DNA of 64,000 nt, taken from Vesta saturnalis (Eukaryota; Arthropoda; Insecta; Coleoptera; Lampyridae). The stretch spans positions 2,221,501-2,285,500 of the forward strand of contig JARFJB010001945.1 in the NCBI GenBank assembly GCA_036346205.1, read 5' to 3'. Each line of letters starts with the position of its first letter. Within the stretch, counting starts at the first letter, position 1. Below are positions 54,110 through 64,000 of the stretch, one piece after another. Position numbers and translations under genes: made by a program. The notes beneath the pieces are model-generated. The model was not told where the DNA came from and searched no databases. It was given only the letters and a program-made list of their open reading frames with translations.

Positions 54110-57100
54110 ATTACTTACACAGTTTAATGTTTACAGGTCACTCTTCTACTGCTCAATTTTTATATTGCTTATATCTCTTCAAATAAGTTTGATGCATGCA
54201 GAAACTGGAATACTTTCTTTAACGTACATCTTTTAATAGATAATACCTCCGCTACTGTTTGTGATAAGTTATATCTTCGTCTGTGATGTTTAAGTTCGTC
54301 GCATTCTACTAGCAAGTGTTTAACCGTAATCGGACAGTTACACGAATTATAGGGGCATTTTTCAGTAAATAGGAATGGGTTAATTTGGTATGTCCGATTC
54401 TGAGACGAGTTAATACAACTCCTTCTTTTCTTGACATTAAAGTGTAAGGCTTTCGAGCGTTTACTAATGGGACATGTTGTCGTAATTCTCTATTTTCATT
54501 ATTCCACATGTCTTGCCACAACTCGTTAATTTTTATGCTAATTTGGGAGAGATTTCCTAATTCGGTGTCGTTTATGTTTACCAGTTTACAAGCGCTAGCT
54601 ATCGCTGAATATATAGGTATATTCAGTTTTGTGTGTACTTGTTCTTTATACAGCAGCTGATGATTAAAATATGTATCAATCGATCGGATTTTGGATGTAT
54701 ACTTCAAAAGTAGCCACATTCTCCTTAACATTAAGGGCAGTACTCCTGCTTCGACGTAGAGACTACTAATTGGGCTGGTTGGAAAGGCTCCGATAGCGTA
54801 TCTTAGTGAGAGGTTTTGTATAACATCCAATTTGTTTAGTCGAGTTTTACACGCCGATCTGTAAACTATGCTCCCATAATCTATCCTGGAGAGGATTAAT
54901 GTTTTATACAACCGGATTAAAACTTCTCTATTTGCACCCCATTTAGTGTTAGCTAAGCATTTTATTAAGTTAAGAGATTTTCTTGTATTAATTTCTAATT
55001 CCTCGATATGGTACTTCCACGTAAGTGCTGGGTCTAACACGAGTCCTAGAAATTTTACTTTTCTGCACATAGCAACGGTTTACCTTTAAGAAACAGGTTT
55101 GGTGGATAGTGTGGAATTCGTAGCTTACAAAAGTGCATGTATACGGATTTCTCTGCAGAAATCGAAAACCTACGTCTTCTGCTTGTCGCACAATTTCGTT
55201 AATACCCTCTTGGATTAGAGAATTTGCTGGGTGTTCTCTTTTAGATGACATATACATAGCTATGTCGTCAACATATAAGCAGCGGCCGATTACTGGATTT
55301 AACGATTGTGTTATATTGTTCACCGCAATAATAAATAGGGTAACACTAATTGGTGAACCCTGAGGAATCCCGTTTTCTAAGCTGTGTGTAGATGACAAGC
55401 TACTCCCTATCCTGACTTTAAAGTGTCTATCACTTAAAAAGGACCTAATGAAGTACGCCATATTTCCCATAATTCCCCAGTCGTGTATCCTTTTTAACAC
55501 AGAGTACCTCCAAACGGTATCATATGCCTTCACTACATCAAAAAATACTGCGGTGAGGTGTTCTCTATTATTGAAACTTTCTTGGACTGTTGCAGCAAGG
55601 TTTACCAGATTATCGTTTGTGGAGTAATTTTTCCGAAATCCGGCTTGAAAATGGTTTATCCACTTGTTTTCTTCTATTAGATTGACTAATCTTTTATTAA
55701 CTGTTCTTTCCAGAATCTTGCCTACACAGCTTATTAATGATATTGGTCTGTAATTGGCCGGTTCTAAGGAATCTGTATTTTTCTTATGAAGTGGGACAAT
55801 TACAGCAGTTTTCCACTTTTGAGGATAATTACCTTCTCTCCATATTTTATTAAAAATAAACAGAAGGTCGTGTAGACCTGTTTCTGATAAATTCTTTAAC
55901 AGTACACTACAGATGTTATCTATACCTGCTACTGTATTTTAAGTTTATTTCACTTTTTAATTCTGTCATTGTTATATTCCCATTGTATGTTTGCCCGTGT
56001 TTTCAGAAAATCGAGGGTTCTTCACGTTGTTCTTCATTTTCGATAAATTCTAGAGAGTAGTTGTTTGTGCAGCTTACTTGTGCGTAGTGTTTGGCAAGCA
56101 ATTCTGCAACATCAAAGGGTTCGGTTACTAATTCATCACCTTTTCGTATCTTCGGTAAATTACTACCTTTGAATTTTCCGGAGATAGCTTTATCTTCTTC
56201 CATATTATCGAAGGTGGTGTATTTGACGTGATAGTATTTACAAAGATTTGCCAGGTCCTTCTCTGTGCCTCTTTTATTTTCTTCCGCGCCAAAGCACATA
56301 GCCTTTTAAACTCCACCATATTTTCTATAATTGGATTTGACATAAACTTTTTAACGATCTTTTCCTGTTTTTGATGGCTGCCTCAATGCTGTGGTTCCAC
56401 CAAGGAACAGTAACTTTATGAATTTTATTACTTGATTTGGGTATAGTTTCTGAAGCAGAATGTAGGAGTGAATTACCAAATTCTTCGACCATAGATTCCA
56501 AATTTAACTCTCGGTTGATTGGCGTAATTCTTTGCTTATATGCATCCCAATTTGCTCATTCTAAGTGCCATTTAGTAAAACGTAGTGGAGGTATGTTCTG
56601 TTTTATTGTCTGTATAAGTACTGGATAATGGTCGCTTCCGTGAAGATCCGTGATAGTAGTCCACGTATAGTTTAAAGCTATTCTTGTTGTACATATAGAT
56701 AAATCAATCGCGGTAAGCTCATTGGATCTAGAATTAAAATACGTAGGCCTACCATCATTCAACAAAGTGAGTTCTTCCTGATCGAGGATCTGCTCCACTA
56801 TTTTCCCTTTAACGTCACGTTTTGTTGAACCTCACAACGGACTGTGTGCGTTAAAGTCCCCGATCAATAAGAACGGTCCTCGAAGTTGAGCGGTAAGATC
56901 GTCAATATCTTGTCGCAACCAATTACCGTCAGGTAAGTATATGTTGCATATAGTGACGTTAATAGGAAATTCAACTGTCACAGCAACCGCTTGTAATCGA
57001 GTATTTAGATTTATTTGCTTAAATACACAATCTTGGTGAACAAAAATTGCTACTCCACCACTAGCTCGACTGGTATGTTCTGCATCATGACGACAGCAAC

Positions 57101-57248
57101 TATATCGATGCAATACAAATTCGTGATTTATTCTAAAATGTGTTTCTTGTAAGGCTATTACTAATGGAGAGAATTCTTTCAGCATTAACTTTATTTCTGC
57201 AGAACTTTTTCGGCACCCGTTGCAATTCCATTGAATTATAGTATGCAT
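54110..57248 (-). pseudogene. non-LTR ORF2: endonuclease and reverse transcriptase, broken
   Basis: The endonuclease starts MHTIIQWNCNGCRKSSAEI and continues LVIALQETHF, GGVAIFVHQD, ICNIYLPDG, LLIGDFNAHSPL; then, after an in-frame stop replacing the usual Trp, DLSICTT and GSDHYPV. The reverse transcriptase has DVVKAYDTVWRYSVL, ENGIPQGSPISVTLF and YVDDIAMY (usual YADD). A frameshift at about 55,075 leads to VKFLGLVLDPALTWKYHIEE and the thumb region. The C-terminus contains CPYNSCNCPITVKHLLVEC, a CCHC-like motif. The stretch between 56,000 and 55,530 is also frame-broken. Confidence 0.85.
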
Positions 57249-57559
57249 GGATGATTTGATTTTAGTTATAATAAAATAAGAATAAATAAAACTATAAATA
57301 AAGTTAATAAATTAGATTAATAAATAAATTCAAAAGGACAAACTTTACACGAAAAGACCAACAATCTCACATAAATATATCACAGAAGTGTATCACAGAA
57401 ATATATCACAGAAATCTATCACGTTTACGTCGAGTTGTCAATTTCTCGTTTGAGGATTGACTATCCTGACGTGGCTTCCTAGGTCTTCCTAGTTGCCAAC
57501 CTTTCTTTTTTGTGCCCTCTGAGAGGGTGTATGAACAAAGGCTCTGGATCTTCACCTAT

Positions 57560-58098
57560 TGGTGGAGTAACTGACAACTCCTTTTTTAGACCTGGTATTG
57601 GGCCCTGGTTCTAAATTTTGTGCATCGGCATTTGTTGAATGTACATTTTCGGAATAAATAATTTAAGTTCTTGTTTTACCGTTTCTGAAATGAGAGTTTT
57701 CAGTTCAGGAATAATTTCCCGCATTAAACTTTTGCTTGGAATTCCGTGCTTGCTGTTACTTGTGCGAATGATTTACGCGTAGTTACTGGCGAAAGCTTGA
57801 GTTCCTCTTTTGCTTCAAAGTACGATATTTTCCTTGTGACTCTAAGCTCTTGTATTGCCATTTCTCTTTGATATATAGTGCAGTTTTTAGATCGTGCTAG
57901 ATGAGGTCCTTCACAGTTTATACATTTGATTAGTTCCCCACATGGACTGTCTCCGTGCGGACTTTTACCACATGCACAAATTTGTTCCGCTGTACATGAC
58001 ATTGCAGTGTGACCAAACTTTTGACAACGGAAACACCGCACCGGAGGAGGAATGTATGCTCTTACTCGAAGCGGGTATATTGCACCTATAATTCTCAA
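57560..58098 (-). pseudogene. non-LTR ORF1 (gag-like) with zinc knuckles, 5'-truncated
   Basis: Contains VRCFRCQKFGHTAMSC, ICACGKSPHGDSPC and CINCEGPHLARSKNC, three CCHC-type knuckles in a row, then a charged helix KISYFEAKEEL. The N-terminal part is lost at the (AAT)n tract. The C-terminal part below 57,724 is out of frame. Confidence 0.82.
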
Positions 58099-58105
58099 TT
58101 GTCCA

Positions 58106-58119
58106 AGTTATTATTATTA

Positions 58120-58170
<51 letters not shown>

Positions 58171-58179
58171 ATTGTCCAA

Positions 58180-58259
<80 letters not shown>

Positions 58260-58260
58260 C
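58106..58260. repeat. (TTA)n microsatellite with an internal duplication
   Basis: CAATTGTCCAAGTTATTATT occurs at 58,106 and 58,169, each followed by a TTA run. The first is the truncated end of the non-LTR element and the second a 63-base duplication of it. Long Tyr, Ile or Leu frames here are artefacts. Confidence 0.95.
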
Positions 58261-58855
58261 ATTATTTTTATTATTACCAACGTATCCGAACCAAAACATC
58301 TTATTCAATGTATTTCAATCAAAATATTTCCAATTAAATTAATACTCTTCAAGCATTTAAATTAAATACAGCAACTTAGAAACGTTTTAATTAAGTGATT
58401 GAATTTAAAGCATCCAAAGTATTTTAAGTAAAAATTGTAAGTTTTTACGAAAATATTTCATGAACAGTAGTTATTTATTTAACTTTTAGATTGTGATCAT
58501 GGCAGCGGGTATGCAACGTAAACAAGAAAAACAAGCATTTCCTTTTTCCATTGTTGATAATTAAGTGTAAATACTATAATTAATGTTGTTATAAATGGAC
58601 ATTCCATGTTAAACACTTATTTGTTTTGTTTTGACAAGCTGTTTCCAATGTTATTAGATTTAAGTTGTATTTTAAATTTCTGAAGACGGGAATACTATCC
58701 ATGGACATATTCCCGAAACGTACGTAAAATAATAAAAGAAATAAAAAATGTTTTAATTACAGTTAGCTTATACAAATGCTTTCGTATCGCTCGACTGTTT
58801 CTAGTTTTTTAAAACGAACTGTTGTTTACCATGATAACATCACAATTTAAAAGTT
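58261..58855. other. spacer, nothing recognised
   Basis: AT-rich DNA between the microsatellite and the Penelope-like element. No gene was seen. Confidence 0.4.
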
Positions 58856-58859
58856 AAAT

Positions 58860-59373
58860 AGCAAGCATAAGCTAGATGAATACCTAGATCATCTAAATAG
58901 CCGCGCACCCTCCATAAAATTCGCAATGGAATTGGAGTCGGAACAAAAACTGTCATTCCTGGATGTACTTGTACACTTTCACAAGTGTATACAGGAAACC
59001 TAACCACACGAGGAGGTACCCAAACTACAACTCCAATCACTACAAAAACGTGAGATTAGGCGTGGCTAAATGCTTGTACGATACAGCAAAAACAATATGC
59101 GCCAAACAAAGGAAAAGGAAATATCACTAGAACACTCAAAGAAAATGGCTACCCCAATCCAACACCTAACCTAAACGGGGAAAGGGTAACCGAAAAAGAA
59201 GAACCTAAATATACAGCGATAATACCATATATACAAGATACCTTAGACAAAATACGAAGGATAGGCAGCAAATACAAGATACGCACTGCCTTCAAATCGA
59301 CCAGAACGCTCAGGGGAATATTAACCAAAACCAAACCACACAATAAAGATCAGATTCCAAAAATTGTGTATAC
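58860..59373 (+). pseudogene. Penelope-like element: end of reverse transcriptase and linker
   Basis: The plus-strand frame LDEYLDHLNSRAPSIKFAME, then LESEQKLSFLDVLV, RYPNYNSNHYKNVRLGVAKC and later RRIGSKYKIRTAFKSTRTLR, is the C-terminal reverse transcriptase, thumb and linker of Penelope-like elements. It is 5'-truncated at about 58,860 (the palm motif is missing). The frame ends at 59,373 in KIVYT, exactly where a hAT element is inserted, and continues after it at 62,072. Confidence 0.82.
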
Positions 59374-62071
59374 CAGGGGCGAGCGGTCCATGTATGCAAC
59401 GGAAGCATTGCTTCCCCTATCACAAACCTTAAATGATCAAAAATTGAAAACTCAAATAAAAGGAAATTTTAGAAATGGACATTATTAGCGCCAGCGAACG
59501 CGTAACCCGTAATACGAGTGTACTACCCATAGAATACAATCCTTATAGGAGAAGCAGCATTTAAAGTTGAATATCATATATTTTGTGTATGCATAAGAGC
59601 GAAAAATAATATATTAGTATATCACATTGTCTTTGTCGTTCGAATGAAAATGCACATAGTGCGTCTTTCTCGTACACAGTACACACTGTCGATACCTGTT
59701 CGACACTCACACGCAACAAACTTTGTTGCTTATTCATTCAAATACAGAATTTTACGGGGTCAAGCGAAGGAGGCGAGAGGTCAAGTTGCGAGCGCTTGTC
59801 ACTGAATAAGCAATTTTAAAATTAAATACAAGGGTTTTAGTGCAGTTTCGAAGATGGATGGGACAAGTACGTCTGCTCGAGCCGCAGGAGATTTACCGGG
59901 AGACGGTGTAGAAGTAGCGGCTATTGGAACTGCAAATCCGTGTAATTGTGTAGTGTGTTTTGTATTAAATAAAGGATTTTTTTCTCAAAGTTTTTCCGAA
60001 AAGAGAAATATTATTAATGCGGGTAGGTCAAAGCCTGAAATGAAAAATCTGACCACAAAAATTAAAACGTGTACTCGACATTTTAGTGCCGATAAATATT
60101 ATGAACAGTATTTGTGGCTGACGGGTTGTGAAATAAGAAATAAACTTTTTTGTTGACCATGTTTGCTTTTTGTTAATGAACATGGTGTGTGGAATTACTT
60201 CGGTTTTAGCGATTTAAATAATTTACATAAAGTAGTAAAACGTCACATTAGCTCTAAGAACCACTTGCAAGCTGTTATCAAAGAAAAAGTTTTTGGAAAA
60301 ACACGAATCGAACACTCTTTAGATATACAGTTACAAGTTAGTCATCAACAACATAATGAACTAGTTAATAAAAATAGAGATGTGCTAAAAGACTTATTGA
60401 TGTTGTGTGTTTCCTTGCCCTTCATGAACTTGGATTTCGTGGTCACGATGAATCAATGTATTCTGCAAATAGAGGCAATTATTTAGACCTTGTTTCTCTA
60501 TTATGTAAATATGATCCTTGTTTAAAAAGTCATTTAGAACAGAGCAGTGTGTTTCAAGGTACTTCAAATCAATTCAAAACGATCTAATTTCTGCAACTTC
60601 GACTGTTATTTTAAACAAAATTAAAGAAGAAATTAAACAAGCGCGTTTTATATCTATTATTTTGGACGAAACAACTGATGTTACTAATTTTAGTCAGCTT
60701 TCTGGTGTGGTGCGATTTGTAAATCGAGGCGGCAACGTACAGGAAAGATTTTTAGGTTTTATTAACGTGTCAGAAGACCGAACGGCCGACGCACTGTATA
60801 AAATTGTATGTGAACTTATTAAAAATATTAATGCCTCTGAAAAATTGGTCGCTTAGAGTTATGACGGTGCTGTTGTAAGGGCTGGACATTTAGGTCGCAT
60901 TCAAGTAAAAGTGCGAGAAACTTATCCGTGTGCGATTTTTATACACTGTGGTGCACATAAGTTAAACTTAGTTTTGTCCCAATCAGTTATGCAGATTAAA
61001 GAATGTAAAGTGTTTTTTGCAACTTTGAGTGGAATGGCTGCTTTTTTTTCCAAATCTACTAAACGCACACAAGCATTGGATACAATTGTAAAGCGAAGAC
61101 TACCGAAAGTTGCCGCTACGCGCTGGAATTACAATGGCAGGCTAGTATTAACAATTTTTGAACATCGCGAATCCATAATTGAATTATTTGAAAGCATATT
61201 GGAAAATAGCGATAAGTGGGATACAGACACTTTAATTTAATTTTAACTTTAACTTTCTACTTCTGGTTTTTTCAGAAATATTTCCATTTTCTGATAATGT
61301 ATTTAATATATTACAATGTAAAACAAACGATATCGGATTCTGTATAAAGAAAATTTGTGAATTTAAGGATATTATAAACAAAAAAGAAGACTTTGATAAA
61401 TGTTGGGAAAACACGACTAGTATCGGTATCGGTTTGGAACCACACAGAAAACGCGTGCGCACAGATAATGTTGGAGATATTAAAACGTGTTATCGACGAC
61501 TTTTTATCAAATTCTGGATCAGATTTATCAAGAAATAGACAACAGGTTTAAAAACTTTAAAGAACTAAACTTTCTTGAATTGTGTAATTTTAATGCGTTT
61601 AAGGAAAACATTTTCCGGAACCCCAGCTACAATGTTTAATGCATCATTATGGACAGTTTTTTGATTTAGTTTTGTTACGTTCGGAACTTACAGTTATATA
61701 TGATACTGAAGACATCGATAAAAAAATTCTGCAAGTGAGTTATTGGCTTTCTTGAAAGGTACAGATTTGACAAACGCATATTCAGAGGTAGTAAAATTAT
61801 GTGAGTTAGTGTTGACAATCCCTGCTACTAGTGCCTCGGTCGAACGTACTTTTTCTGCGCTTAAACGAGTTCGACAGGACAACATCGTCTGTCAGATGTG
61901 TCCCTGTTGGCTATTGAAAACAATCTTGTTCAGGAATTGTCGCAGCATCCGCGTTTCTACGACGAAATTATAGACGAGTTTGCGAAAAAAGATAGAAGAA
62001 TACAACTACATTACAAATAGGTAAGTTTTGAAAAATTGCTTCCCATGTCCCAAATCTCACCGCACGCCCTG
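59374..62071 (+). mobile_element. hAT transposon inserted in a Penelope-like element
   Basis: It starts CAGGGGCGAGCGGT and ends with the inverted form ACCGCACGCCCTG. The 8-base target duplication GTGTATAC lies at 59,366-59,373 and 62,072-62,079. The element is 2.7 kb with one transposase gene in the plus direction. Confidence 0.93.
59854..62020 (+). pseudogene. hAT transposase (ZMYM/TTF-finger type), broken
   Basis: N-terminal region from MDGTSTSARAAGDLPGDGVE, then a TTF-type zinc-finger-like segment ending FC(stop)PCLLFVNEHG, where the stop replaces the usual Trp. It continues FRGHDESMYSANRGNYLDLV, FISIILDETTDVTNFSQL (first catalytic Asp), then after a TAG stop SYDGAVVRAG, IFIHCGAHKLNLVLSQ and AATRWNY. 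The dimerisation domain TIPATSASVERTFSALKRV lies near 61,820, and the protein ends at about 62,020. At least two in-frame stops and three frameshifts are present. Confidence 0.87.
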
Positions 62072-62400
62072 GTGTATACAATCTACCATGCGAATACGGC
62101 AGAGCATACATAGAAGAGAGCAGTAGACCACTCAAAGTGAGAACGCATGAAGACAAGAAGAACAACGTCCGCAAGGGCGAAACAGAAAAATCAAGAATCG
62201 CCGAACATGTCTGGAACGAAGACCACCGCATCTAACGGGATAACATACAGATAGTGGCAAAAGACGAGAATACAAGTCGGAAACTCAAAGAAGCCACATA
62301 CATCGCACTATCAGAAATAAGACAAGGTAGTGTGGAAATGAAACTCATATGGATTCCAGCGAAGAGTTCTAAAAAATATATATTGGATTGCTCAGTGGCT
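62072..62400 (+). pseudogene. Penelope-like element: GIY-YIG endonuclease domain
   Basis: IYNLPCEYGRAYIEESSRPL, then KVRTHEDKKN, EKSRIAEHVWNEDHRI and REATYIALSEIRQG-like residues form the GIY-YIG endonuclease of Penelope-like elements. The usual GEVYIG..R.L..R..EH pattern is visible, with YIG changed to YIE. A stop follows DHRI. The frame is the continuation of that interrupted at 59,373. Confidence 0.82.
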
Positions 62401-62455
62401 CAGCAGTAAAGGTGTTAGACTAGTAAGTGAAAGGTAACAAGTTCGAATCTGAGAG
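62388..62455 (+). other. tRNA-like segment with box A and box B
   Basis: TGGCTCAGCAGT resembles box A and GTTCGAATCTGA box B, 40 bases apart, but no good cloverleaf forms. It may be a tRNA-derived part of a SINE or an old tRNA relic next to the Penelope tail. Confidence 0.35.
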
Positions 62456-62487
62456 AAGTCAAGTGTTTGGGAAAAAATTATATAACC

Positions 62488-62567
62488 TATGAAGCAGAGT
62501 CCGCTTCCGAAACGTCGCGCTCAAAAAGCAAAAAACCGTGGAAATAGGCCGATCAACTCAACTAATA
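62488..62567 (+). repeat. Penelope tail with a degraded hammerhead-like core
   Basis: GCTTCCGAAACGTCGCGCTC and the next 40 bases are shared with 43,031-43,105. CGAAACGTC resembles the GAAA plus short helix III plus cleavage-site part of Penelope hammerhead ribozymes. The CUGAUGA box is damaged here. Confidence 0.5.
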
Positions 62568-62699
62568 TGAAACCACAGTTACAAAACACTTATAATACAG
62601 AGTTAAATAAAAATTGTAACCTGAAAACAATAATCTATAAAAAATATAGGTTAGAAATTACTAATATCCAGGGATATAATAACAATACGTATAACGAGT

Positions 62700-63248
62700 G
62701 TTACAAATTGAACACCCACTTCCCTATTTTAAAAATGTAAGTCGACAAATTAATTGAAATATTAAGCTTCTGTACAGGTAGCTCAATTCTAATTGTAAAA
62801 GTTACCAACCGATCAGTTAACTTTGCATTGGCAACTTTTAATGTCACCGTGTGGAAATCGTCAAGCAGTGCTAAGCAACTAATAATACAAACGTTGTCGG
62901 TTGTAGCAGAAACTCTAGGTGCTTCTATTGATATCTCCTTCCTTTTCACACACCCGCACCGAATTTTGGAGATTCCCTACACTGCAGTCACCTAGCTTGT
63001 CCAGAAGGTAACTCTTGGACGTTATCCGCTTCTAATTTCTTCTGGTGATGCGTGAAACCAGTAATAGTAGTCCCTGATGAGGGAGAAATCGCCACTACCG
63101 ATTACTCACCAGAGGCTGCTGATTACTGAGCGTTACGCACAAAACATCTTAATATAACGTAAGTTTACCGAAATAAACTTAACTTTTCATATACGGGACA
63201 GCAATCAGCTCGAGCGTGCTTAATGTGCAATCCACCCTTACGGTTACA
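62700..63248 (+). repeat. probable LTR of another retrotransposon
   Basis: The segment ends TTACGGTTACA just before a primer-binding site, and contains a possible AATAAA at about 63,172. The left limit is uncertain; TGTTACAAATTG at about 62,699 is a candidate. No second LTR lies in the window. Confidence 0.45.
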
Positions 63249-63254
63249 AAAATT

Positions 63255-63275
63255 TGGCGCCCAAGCAGAAACTGG
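63255..63275 (+). other. primer-binding site of an LTR retrotransposon
   Basis: TGGCGCCCAAGCAGAAACTG starts six bases after the LTR end. TGGCGCCCAA is a common start of LTR-element primer-binding sites. Confidence 0.65.
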
Positions 63276-64000
63276 AAAATTTTCCGTGGAAAGTGTTCGA
63301 CTACGAAGTTGAAGAAATCAACACCGATCTCCTATTATTGATAAATAAAACTCCAAAGAAAACCTGTGCTCAGAGGACAGCAAAGTTACCTGGATCTATT
63401 GCTGAAGTCGAACTTCAGTAGGAAGCAGCCAAATTTAGTTTGTGCCGAAATGGAACCGTTGTAGAACTACGCTAGCGATTATCTACCTACTTAATGGCCA
63501 TTACCACCACCGTTTTCACCAGCGCGCAGTATGCTGGTTCACTCACGCAGTGGTCAACAGTAGAAGGATTATCGCGAGTGTCTAGCCAACGTAAAGTGTT
63601 ACCCTGTGAAAGAAAAAATTGGTGCATTATACCGCAGAAAATACTGGATTAATCACTACCGGCACAACTATACATTCGTCCGACCACCGGAGATACGAGC
63701 AAGAAATTGAAATACAACCTTTGATTGCTAAGGGGATCCTATAGCATCCTTAGAGAGGCTTTAAGGTGAGATATCAATAAGATATCACTTGATAGTCCTG
63801 TAAAGGACCTCCTGAATGAAAAATGTTTGAATTAATTTGTTAAACAACCTGATTTAATTAAATTACAGAAATCACCAAATAAAGAATCTAAATCACCTCC
63901 GAAGTTGTTTTCAAAAATGGTGAGAGTTTTCTACGTCAGAGTCCCCACCAGTCTAACAACCAATCTCGTAGTTAGAATCACCGCCTGGGGCCTTTCGACG
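63276..64000 (+). other. leader and start of the internal region of the LTR element, cut by the window end
   Basis: Short frames (for example VFDYEVEEINTDLLLLINKT and YWINHYRHNYTFVRPP) suggest coding sequence, but no gag motif was recognised before the window ends. Confidence 0.35.

Larger units (their letters stand above)
54030..58105 (-). mobile_element. I/Jockey-type non-LTR retrotransposon, 5'-truncated
   Basis: Minus strand. The 5' end is cut within the gag-like ORF at about 58,100. ORF2 has an AP endonuclease and a reverse transcriptase, and the 3' end finishes in an A-run followed by (TAA)n at 54,030-54,090. No RNase H was recognised. Several stops and frameshifts are present. The element lies upstream of ModSP in the same orientation. 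Confidence 0.88.

Noticed and set aside
54309..55533. A group II intron or bacterial retron as the source of the reverse transcriptase
   Set aside because: The AP endonuclease, the zinc-knuckle ORF1 and the A/TAA tail show a eukaryotic non-LTR retrotransposon.
58009..58365. Tyr-, Ile- and Leu-run open frames
   Set aside because: They come from the (TTA)n tract in three frames and are not genes.
63060..63110. CTGATGAGGGAGAAATCGCC as a hammerhead ribozyme core
   Set aside because: CTGATGA and GAAA are present, but the four bases between them cannot form helix II and the flanks do not pair as helix I. Unlike 43,020, the layout does not fit.

Overview
The window is AT-rich insect-type nuclear DNA. 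It has spliced exons with GT/AG borders, an innate-immunity protease gene built as in insects, and a dense mix of eukaryotic transposons. I cannot name the species. No bacterial genes, operons or CRISPR arrays are present. Only one host gene is well supported; nearly everything else is mobile DNA in different states of decay.

The host gene is a modular serine protease (ModSP/MSP type) on the minus strand, spread over 24.5-51.1 kb. Eleven exons can be joined in phase. In protein order they encode four LDL-receptor class A repeats, a Pro/Thr linker, a sushi (CCP) domain, a Cys-rich 'wonton'-like domain and a trypsin-fold domain with an intact His-Asp-Ser triad. The signal-peptide exon was not found. 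The intron before the protease domain is 23.7 kb long. It holds a Ty3/gypsy element with two long LTRs (25.8-33.7 kb), hAT debris, and a chain of mariner-type elements (35.5-47.4 kb) with unusually long terminal inverted repeats, most of them bordered by (TA)n tracts.

Left part (1-24 kb): a non-LTR reverse transcriptase fragment, an old LTR related to the gypsy element, a mariner, a transposase with DD82E spacing, a hAT-type non-autonomous element with a perfect 8-bp target duplication, and a decayed Crypton-like tyrosine recombinase. A broken field of Polinton/Maverick-type genes follows at about 7.9-20.6 kb: DNA polymerase B pieces, a chromodomain integrase, a duplicated conserved gene, a small possible OB-fold protein in two opposed copies, and a two-exon acidic/coiled-coil gene. 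Satellite-like DNA with repeated TGACCTTGA words lies at 21.2-21.9 kb.

Right part (51-64 kb): a 974-bp tandem duplication, a 5'-truncated I/Jockey-type non-LTR element on the minus strand (54.0-58.1 kb), and a Penelope-like element with a GIY-YIG endonuclease. A 2.7-kb hAT transposon interrupts the Penelope coding frame and carries an 8-bp target duplication. A tRNA-like segment, the Penelope tail with a decayed hammerhead-ribozyme-like core, and the start of another LTR retrotransposon complete the window.

Many coding remnants differ from their families by single-base indels, often in homopolymers. Some of these, including two in the ModSP gene, could be assembly consensus errors rather than true mutations. 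All similarity calls come from recognising protein families by eye; no search was run.
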